A DNA stretch of 64,000 nucleotides, taken from positions 186,001 through 250,000 of the forward strand of contig NZ_CP010536.1 in assembly GCF_000832305.1 (NCBI RefSeq), written 5' to 3'. Origin of the DNA: Cupriavidus basilensis (GTDB taxonomy: Bacteria > Pseudomonadota > Gammaproteobacteria > Burkholderiales > Burkholderiaceae). The notes under the pieces were generated by a model. It saw nothing but the letters and a program-made list of their open reading frames with translations, searched no databases and had not been told where the DNA came from. A program made the position numbers and the translations under genes. Below are positions 59,007-64,000 of the stretch, in pieces; within the stretch, counting starts at the first letter, position 1; the number at the start of each line of letters is the position of its first letter.

Positions 59007-59328
59007 GGGACACCTCTCTCTCGCGTCGATCGATGACGGCGCGTGACGGGTGCCCCAAGCGGAGGGCGGTCTCCGCATGAAGCACTGCGACCGCACCTGC
59101 CGGCAGCCCGCCTCATGCTGACGACGACCGCCGCCCTGCATTGCGGGCGCCATCGCCAATCGCCTGTTGCCAGAAGACAAAAGGCTACGTTACCCGCACT
59201 AAATCCAGCCTATTGTACTTGAACAAAAAATTTGGAGATATGGGAGAAAAGCGGGGAGTTTTCCCTGATATCCCGGCTCCCCCTCCGACGAGGGGGGGCG
59301 GCAGGGCGGGCGGCGCTGCCCGTCGGCT
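59007..59328. other. Noncoding stretch between dksA and the second COG0523 gene
   Basis: 322 bases without a gene. A -10-like TACAAT on the minus strand (59212-59217) may belong to a dksA promoter, but no -35 fits. A small CCCCCTC/GAGGGGG hairpin lies near 59279-59297, beyond the COG0523 stop. The stretch 59205-59265 is AT-rich compared with its surroundings. Confidence 0.5.
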
Positions 59329-60417
59329 TCAGGCCAGGCAGGTGGCCAGGCCCTTCAGGATGGCATCCTTGGGGAGGTCCACGCCAATGAAGACCATCTT
59401 GGTGCCGGGGGTTTCATCGCCCCATTTTGCGCCGATATCGCTGCCCATCAGCTGATGCACGCCCTGGAAGACCACTTTCCGGTCCACCGCATCCATATAG
59501 AGTACGCCCTTGTAACGCAGCAGGCTTTCCCCGTAGACCGACAGGATGCCAGACAGGAATTCCTCCAGCTTGGCGTAATTGAAGGGCTTTTCGCTGCGGA
59601 AGACGAACGAGCCGATGCGGTCGGTGTGGTGGTGGTGATGGTGGTGGTCGTGCTTGTGATCATGGCCGTGATCGTGGTGGTCATGGCCACAGTCATCGGC
59701 GCAGTGATCGCCATGAGCGTGTTCGTGCGCATGGTCGTGATCGTGCTCTTCGGCCTCGGCACGCAGGAAATCCGGGTCGATTTCCAGCTTTTCGTTCAGG
59801 TTGAAGCCCCGAAGGTCAAAGATTGTGTCGATCGGCGCTTCGCCGAAATGCGCTGTGCGCACGGGCGCTCGCGGGTTCATGTGCAGCAGGCGGTGGCGCA
59901 GGTCGGCGATCTCGCCTTCCGGCACCAGGTCGGCCTTGGTGACGAAGATGGCGTCGGCAAAGCCAACCTGGCGCTGCGCTTCTTCCTGCTTGTCGAGCTG
60001 CTGGTTGGCGTGCTTGGCGTCCACCAGGGTGATCACGGCGTCCAGCAGGTAGCGCTGGGCGATCTCGTCGTCCATGAAGAAGGTCTGGGCCACCGGGCCC
60101 GGATTGGCCACCCCGGTGGTTTCGATCACGACGCGGTCGAAATCGATCTCGCCGGCGTCGCGGCGGGTCATCAACTGCGACAGTGCTGCCACCAGGTCGC
60201 CGCGGATGGTGCAGCAGATGCAGCCGTTGCTCATCTGCACGATCTGCTCGCGGCCATCCTGCACCAGGATCTCGTTGTCGATGTTCTCTTCGCCGAACTC
60301 GTTTTCGATTACGGCGATCTTCATGCCGTGCTGCTCGCTCAGGATACGCTTGAGCAGGGTGGTCTTGCCGCTGCCGAGGAAGCCGGTCAGGATCGTGACC
60401 GGGATCAGTTTGGACAT
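59329..60417 (-). CDS. COG0523 GTPase (CobW/ZigA-like zinc metallochaperone), second copy
   Basis: A 362-residue G3E GTPase: Walker A GFLGSGKTT at 12-20, CICC in SNGCICCTIRGD, ETTGVANP, TKAD guanine motif, and an unusually long His/Asp-rich linker (about 224-268, with HDHDHAHEHAHGDH and HHHHHHHTD) before the C-terminal CobW domain. The linker should bind several zinc ions. It lies 101 bases downstream of zur on the same strand and is probably co-transcribed with it. Confidence 0.93.
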   Translation of the reverse strand: MSKLIPVTILTGFLGSGKTTLLKRILSEQHGMKIAVIENEFGEENIDNEILVQDGREQIVQMSNGCICCTIRGDLVAALSQLMTRRDAGEIDFDRVVIETTGVANPGPVAQTFFMDDEIAQRYLLDAVITLVDAKHANQQLDKQEEAQRQVGFADAIFVTKADLVPEGEIADLRHRLLHMNPRAPVRTAHFGEAPIDTIFDLRGFNLNEKLEIDPDFLRAEAEEHDHDHAHEHAHGDHCADDCGHDHHDHGHDHKHDHHHHHHHTDRIGSFVFRSEKPFNYAKLEEFLSGILSVYGESLLRYKGVLYMDAVDRKVVFQGVHQLMGSDIGAKWGDETPGTKMVFIGVDLPKDAILKGLATCLA

Positions 60418-60518
60418 TGTTTTCTCCGGGAAGGGACGCCGCTTTGGCCTGTCGTGCGCGGGTTAAGTCTGGTTTGGATAACTTGTTCGTTCATCTGGCG
60501 AGCGGGCGGTGACGCCGC

Positions 60519-61040
60519 TTAGCCATGCTTGCCAGGGGTGCGTGCGCCGCATTCGGCGCAAACGCCGTTCACGGTCAGCTCCACATGCTCCACGGCAAAG
60601 CCGCTCGGCACCTTGGGCGCGGCTTGCGCCGGCGCTCTGACGCCGTCCAGGCAGAAGGTGCGGTCGCAGCGGTTGCAATGGAAGTGGCTGTGCTGCCGGT
60701 GCACTTGCGCGCGCGCGGCCTCATGCTCGACCAGGCTGAAGCGGAAGACCCGGTCGTGGCCGGCCCGTTTCTGGGCCAGCCCTTGCTCGACCAGCCAGTC
60801 AAGCACGCGGTACACGGTCACGCGGTCGATCGCTTCGCCATCGGCCGGCATGCGGTCGATCACGGCCTGGTGGGTCAGCGGCTCATGGCTCTCCATCAGG
60901 CATGCCAGGATGCCAAGGCGCGGCTGGGTCACACGCGCACCCAGCTCGCGCAGGCGTTCGTGGGCGGCGTCCAGGATGGCCGGCGCGGGGGGCATGGCGG
61001 ATGCAGGCATGGCCTGGGTGGGGGAGGGGCTGCTGCTCAT
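60519..61040 (-). CDS. zur: Fur-family zinc uptake regulator (Zur)
   Basis: A 173-residue Fur-family repressor: a winged helix (RVTQPRLGILACLMESHEPLTHQ, IDRVTVYRVLDWLVEQGL), the HSHFHCNRCDRTFCL segment with metal-binding His and Cys, and a C-terminal CAECG pair for the structural zinc. The two downstream COG0523 GTPases and the TonB receptor make zinc the most likely signal. The N-terminal 25 residues are Pro/Ala-rich. A GCAA-N5-TTGC palindrome upstream suggests autoregulation. Confidence 0.9.
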   Translation of the reverse strand: MSSSPSPTQAMPASAMPPAPAILDAAHERLRELGARVTQPRLGILACLMESHEPLTHQAVIDRMPADGEAIDRVTVYRVLDWLVEQGLAQKRAGHDRVFRFSLVEHEAARAQVHRQHSHFHCNRCDRTFCLDGVRAPAQAAPKVPSGFAVEHVELTVNGVCAECGARTPGKHG

Positions 61041-61067
61041 GGACCGATTTAACCATAGCGCCCCGGG

Positions 61068-61088
61068 TGATGCAATTCAGTTGCGTCA
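61068..61088 (-). promoter_or_regulatory. Candidate Zur operator upstream of zur
   Basis: TGATGCAA-TTCAG-TTGCGTCA is a 21-base palindrome with one mismatched pair. It lies 28 bases upstream of the zur start and could also affect the divergent hydrolase at 61188. It resembles the site at 58099. Confidence 0.65.
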
Positions 61089-61187
61089 ACTCTGTGCCCC
61101 GGCTGCCGCCCGCGGCGTGCGCCCCGTCGCGCCGGCGGTTTGCGTCTATCATCGCCAGCAGGCCCCCGAGACCCGAGGAGACACCCT

Positions 61188-62087
61188 ATGCAGAACGACG
61201 CCAGCGCCCTGCTGTTCCCCAACTTCGAGCCCTTTCGCCTGCATATCGGCGACGTGGGGATCGCCGGCGTGCGCGGCGGCTCCGGGCCGCCGCTGTTGCT
61301 GCTGCATGGCCATCCCCAGAGCCATCTGATCTGGCACAAGGTGGCACCCGCGCTGGCAGACCGCTTCACCGTGATCGCCACCGACCTGCGCGGCTATGGG
61401 AGCAGCAGCGCGCCGCCGGGCAAGGCCGGCTTTGAGACCTACAGCAAGCGCACGATGGCGCAGGACCAGGTGGCGGTGATGGCGCAGCTGGGTTTCGACC
61501 GCTTCGCGCTATGCGCCCATGACCGTGGCGCGCGCGTGGCGCACAGGCTGATCGCGGACCATCCAGGCCGGGTCACGCGCGCCATGCTGCTGGACATCGC
61601 TCCCACGCTGGCCATGTACGAACGCACCAGCATGGCATTTGCCGCCGCCTACTGGCACTGGTTCTTCCTGATCCAGCCGGCGCCGTTCCCGGAAACGCTG
61701 ATCAACGCGGAGCCCGAGTTCTACCTCAACAAGCTGATGGGCCTGCGCCACGCCGGATTGAGCCCGTTCGCGCCCGAGGCGATGGCCGCCTACACCGCCG
61801 CCATGCGCGATCCGGCCCACGTGCACGCCATGTGCGAGGACTACCGCGCGGCAGCCACCATCGACCTGGACCATGATCGGGCGGACCGCGCCGATGGCCG
61901 CCGGCTGGCGTGCCCGCTGCGCGTGCTGTGGGGCGAGCATGGCGTGGTGGCGCGTTGTTTCGAGCCGTTGTCGCTGTGGCAGGAGGTGGCGAGCGAGGTC
62001 AGTGGCCGCGCGGTGCCCTGCGGGCACTACATCCCGGAGGAGGCGCCCGCGGTGCTGCAGGAGGAAATGCTCGGCTTCTTCTGTTGA
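61188..62087 (+). CDS. Haloacetate dehalogenase-like hydrolase (possible fluoroacetate dehalogenase)
   Basis: A 299-residue alpha/beta hydrolase in which the nucleophile is Asp112 (HDRGAR), with Asp136 and His280 completing the triad. Arg113 and Arg116 would hold the carboxylate, and His157-Trp158 (WHWFF) with Tyr219 match the halide pocket of fluoroacetate dehalogenases. This full set is the best evidence that it hydrolyses haloacetates. Many close homologs have other or unknown roles. ATG 61188 follows CGAGGAGACACCCT; the upstream ATG at 61140 is rejected. It is divergent from zur. Confidence 0.87.
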   Translation: MQNDASALLFPNFEPFRLHIGDVGIAGVRGGSGPPLLLLHGHPQSHLIWHKVAPALADRFTVIATDLRGYGSSSAPPGKAGFETYSKRTMAQDQVAVMAQLGFDRFALCAHDRGARVAHRLIADHPGRVTRAMLLDIAPTLAMYERTSMAFAAAYWHWFFLIQPAPFPETLINAEPEFYLNKLMGLRHAGLSPFAPEAMAAYTAAMRDPAHVHAMCEDYRAAATIDLDHDRADRADGRRLACPLRVLWGEHGVVARCFEPLSLWQEVASEVSGRAVPCGHYIPEEAPAVLQEEMLGFFC

Positions 62088-62415
62088 TTTTCTGCCAAGC
62101 TTGCGCTGGTCTCCTGTGGTTCTCCCGTTGAGCACCGATTCCCGCAGGCTGCGTCGAGTTCGATACATTTGGCGTACCTTTGCGAAGAAATGTCTTAGCG
62201 GGTTATTCCGGATATTTGCCACTTTTCGACATTGATAGCATTGCGCTCCGGTCGCGCGGCCCAAGCCGCCGCGGCCGTATGCGCTGTGCCCGCGTCATGG
62301 TCGGCGCTGCCGCCCGGATCGGGCTGGCAGCGCAGGAATGGCAGTGTCCGACAGGGCGCGCCACTCCGGCCGGGGCAGTGTCGGGACGGGAATAGAAGGG
62401 TATCCAGGAGATAGC
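62088..62415. other. Noncoding stretch before a Bug gene
   Basis: 328 bases without a gene. I see no convincing promoter, operator or hairpin. An AT-richer patch at about 62150-62225 may hold the promoter. Confidence 0.4.
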
Positions 62416-63402
62416 ATGAAACGAGTTGCACAGTTTGTGGCTGCCGCGCTGACGGTCGGCGTGATGGGAATGCATGCGGGCGCGCAGGCAGAGGAATTCC
62501 CCGGCAGCAAGCCGGTATCGGTGGTGGTGCCTTTTGCCGCGGGCGGCCCTACCGACAAGGTCTCGCGCGAGCTGGTCATGATCATGTCCAAGCACCTGGG
62601 TACCACGATGGTGATCGAGAACCTTGGCGGCGCTGGCGGCACCATCGGCGCCAAGAAGGTGGCGCAGGCCAAGGGTGATGGCTACACCATCCTGATCCAT
62701 CATATCGGCATGTCCACCGCGCCGGCGCTGTACCGCAACCTCGGCTTCGATCCGCTCAAGGACTTCGAAACCGTGGGCGAGATCGCCGACGTGCCGATGG
62801 TGATGGTCGGCAACAAGAACCTGCCGCCCTCCAGCTTCAAGGAACTGCTGCCCTATATCAAAGCCAATGCCAGCAAGCTGTCGCTGGCCAACGCGGGCAT
62901 CGGCTCGGCCTCGCACCTGTGCGGCCTGCTCTTCCTGAGCGCGATCCAGACTGACCTGACCACGGTGCCCTACAAGGGCACGGCGCCGGCGCTGACCGAT
63001 ATCCTGGGCGGCCAGGTCAACCTGATGTGCGACCAGACCACCAATATCGCCGGCCAGCTCAAGGCGGGTGCGCTCAAGCCTTACGCCGCCATGCAGAGCC
63101 GCCGCGTGGAAGCCTTCAAGGATATCCCGACGGCCGCGGAGCAAGGCCTGCCGGGCGTCGAAGTGAAGATCTGGCACGCCATGTACGCGCCCAAGGGCAC
63201 GCCCAAGCCGGTGGTGGACAAGCTCTCGGCAGCGCTGCAAAAGGCAGTGACGGACCCCAACTTCCGCGCCAAGATGGCTGAGCTGGGCGCCGAAGCCGTG
63301 CCCGCGCAGCGCGCCACGCCAGAGTCGCTGAAGGTCTTCCTGGCCGGAGAGATCGGCAAGTGGACCCCGGTGATCAAGAAGGCCGGCGTCTACGCAGACT
63401 GA
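62416..63402 (+). CDS. Bug-family (TctC) tripartite tricarboxylate transporter substrate-binding protein
   Basis: A 328-residue periplasmic binding protein. The signal peptide (MKRVAQFVAAALTVGVMGMHAGAQA) is followed by the family pattern VVVPFAAGGPTDKVSRELV, IENLGGAGGTIGAKKVA and VPYKGTAPALTDILGGQ. A CAGGAG ribosome site fixes ATG 62416. The ligand is unknown. It is a distant paralog of the Bug protein at 250-1272 and also lacks TctA/TctB neighbours. Confidence 0.92.
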   Translation: MKRVAQFVAAALTVGVMGMHAGAQAEEFPGSKPVSVVVPFAAGGPTDKVSRELVMIMSKHLGTTMVIENLGGAGGTIGAKKVAQAKGDGYTILIHHIGMSTAPALYRNLGFDPLKDFETVGEIADVPMVMVGNKNLPPSSFKELLPYIKANASKLSLANAGIGSASHLCGLLFLSAIQTDLTTVPYKGTAPALTDILGGQVNLMCDQTTNIAGQLKAGALKPYAAMQSRRVEAFKDIPTAAEQGLPGVEVKIWHAMYAPKGTPKPVVDKLSAALQKAVTDPNFRAKMAELGAEAVPAQRATPESLKVFLAGEIGKWTPVIKKAGVYAD

Positions 63403-63450
63403 CCGGGCGCAAACTCCGGCTCGTCCGCTGGCACCCGCCGGCGGACGGTG

Positions 63451-63479
63451 AAAAGGCCACGCGCAATGCGTGGCCTTTT
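63451..63479 (+). terminator. Rho-independent terminator
   Basis: AAAAGGCCACGC pairs perfectly over 12 bases with GCGTGGCCTTTT across GCAAT. It follows the Bug gene by 48 bases and ends in TTTTGTCTTTC. Confidence 0.88.
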
Positions 63480-63586
63480 GTCTTTCAGCGGCGTTGGCCG
63501 CGCGCAGCCAACGCCGCCTCGTCTATATTGTTCTGGTTGCCTTCGGTGCGCTAACGGATGTGCACGCAGAGCCGCTTGAGGCGGCC

Positions 63587-63616
63587 CTTGAATTCACCGC
63601 AGCCGTCGCCACCTAC
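63587..63616 (+). promoter_or_regulatory. Possible heat-shock (sigma-32) promoter for hslV
   Basis: CTTGAAT at 63587-63593 resembles the sigma-32 -35 box, and CCACCTAC near 63609 weakly resembles the CCCCATNT -10. The spacing of about 15 bases and the known heat-shock control of hslVU support it, but the -10 is poor. Confidence 0.35.
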
Positions 63617-63644
63617 CTCCCTGACACATTTTCGCGAAGCCACC

Positions 63645-64000
63645 ATGGAACAGTATCACGGCACTACCATCGTCAGCGTCCGGCGCGGCAACCAGGTTGC
63701 AGTTGGCGGTGACGGCCAGGTCACACTCGGCAATATTGTGATGAAGGGCACTGCCCGCAAGGTCCGCCGCATCTACAACGGCAAGGTACTGGTTGGCTTC
63801 GCCGGCAGCACCGCCGATGCCTTCTCGCTGCTCGACCGCTTCGAGGCCAAGCTGGAGAAGTACCAGGGCAACCTGACCCGCGCCGCCGTCGACCTCGCCA
63901 AAGACTGGCGCTCGGACCGCGCGCTGCGCCGGCTCGAGGCCATGCTGATCACCGCCGACCGCGACACCACGCTGGTGATCACCGGCAACGGCGACGTGCT
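63645..64000 (+). CDS. hslV: ATP-dependent protease subunit HslV (partial)
   Basis: The first 118 codons of HslV (ClpQ), the proteasome-like peptidase that works with the HslU ATPase. [20 protein letters not shown] shows a five-residue extension before the catalytic Thr (Thr7), which must be removed to expose the N-terminal nucleophile. [19 protein letters not shown] and [16 protein letters not shown] are typical. The gene runs off the right edge; hslU is expected next. Confidence 0.96.
   Translation, partial: MEQYHGTTIVSVRRGNQVAVGGDGQVTLGNIVMKGTARKVRRIYNGKVLVGFAGSTADAFSLLDRFEAKLEKYQGNLTRAAVDLAKDWRSDRALRRLEAMLITADRDTTLVITGNGDV

Overview
The window is a high-GC chromosomal segment that looks like Cupriavidus or a close relative (Burkholderiales, Betaproteobacteria). 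The signs are orphan Bug-type tricarboxylate-binding proteins, the betaproteobacterial small families DUF3567, DUF1840, DUF1289 and DUF3108, a methionine synthase split into two genes, a bioA-F-D-B cluster, and a Zur/COG0523 zinc locus. Species is not assigned. No rRNA, tRNA, CRISPR array, phage or insertion sequence was recognised.

Layout. 1-5.5 kb: 5' end of a fumarylacetoacetate hydrolase-family gene, a Bug protein divergent from an IclR regulator, a DUF3108 protein, an enol-lactonase-like hydrolase, a DUF3567 protein and a rhodanese. 5.6-9.5 kb: B12-dependent methionine synthase as two adjacent genes. 9.7-15.2 kb: small secreted or membrane proteins (entericidin, two DUF1328, DUF883, DUF1840) around a NarL-type regulator, a lone receiver protein and a CHASE3 histidine kinase. 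15.5-20.7 kb: argS, a SPOR protein, dsbA, a dehydrogenase and a B12-binding-like protein. 20.74-21.43 kb: a hexamer tandem repeat followed by a large inverted element built of hairpins whose stems differ between copies yet stay base-paired.

21.5-34.5 kb: a LiuR-like MerR regulator with two palindromic operators, then thioesterase, isovaleryl-CoA dehydrogenase, aceK, carbonic anhydrase, thiolase, dehydrogenases, and a chain of four genes with 4-base overlaps. 34.8-39.3 kb: bioA, bioF, bioD, bioB. 39.4-40.5 kb: a wrecked biotin-dependent carboxylase gene, probably the 3-methylcrotonyl-CoA carboxylase alpha subunit. 40.6-46.5 kb: a hydroxyacid dehydrogenase, HMG-CoA lyase and mixed enzymes. The leucine-degradation set therefore has its first and last enzymes here, but the carboxylase step is broken or missing in the window.

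46.5-53 kb: a GntR regulator divergent from a DASS anion transporter plus a large DUF3604 protein, and a dipeptide-type binding protein. 54-61 kb: all on the minus strand, zur, a COG0523 GTPase, a cysteine-poor dksA, a second COG0523 GTPase, a small DUF2946-like protein and a TonB-dependent receptor. Two similar GCAA-N5-TTGC palindromes in this block are candidate Zur sites. 61.2-64 kb: a fluoroacetate-dehalogenase-like hydrolase, another Bug protein and the start of hslV.
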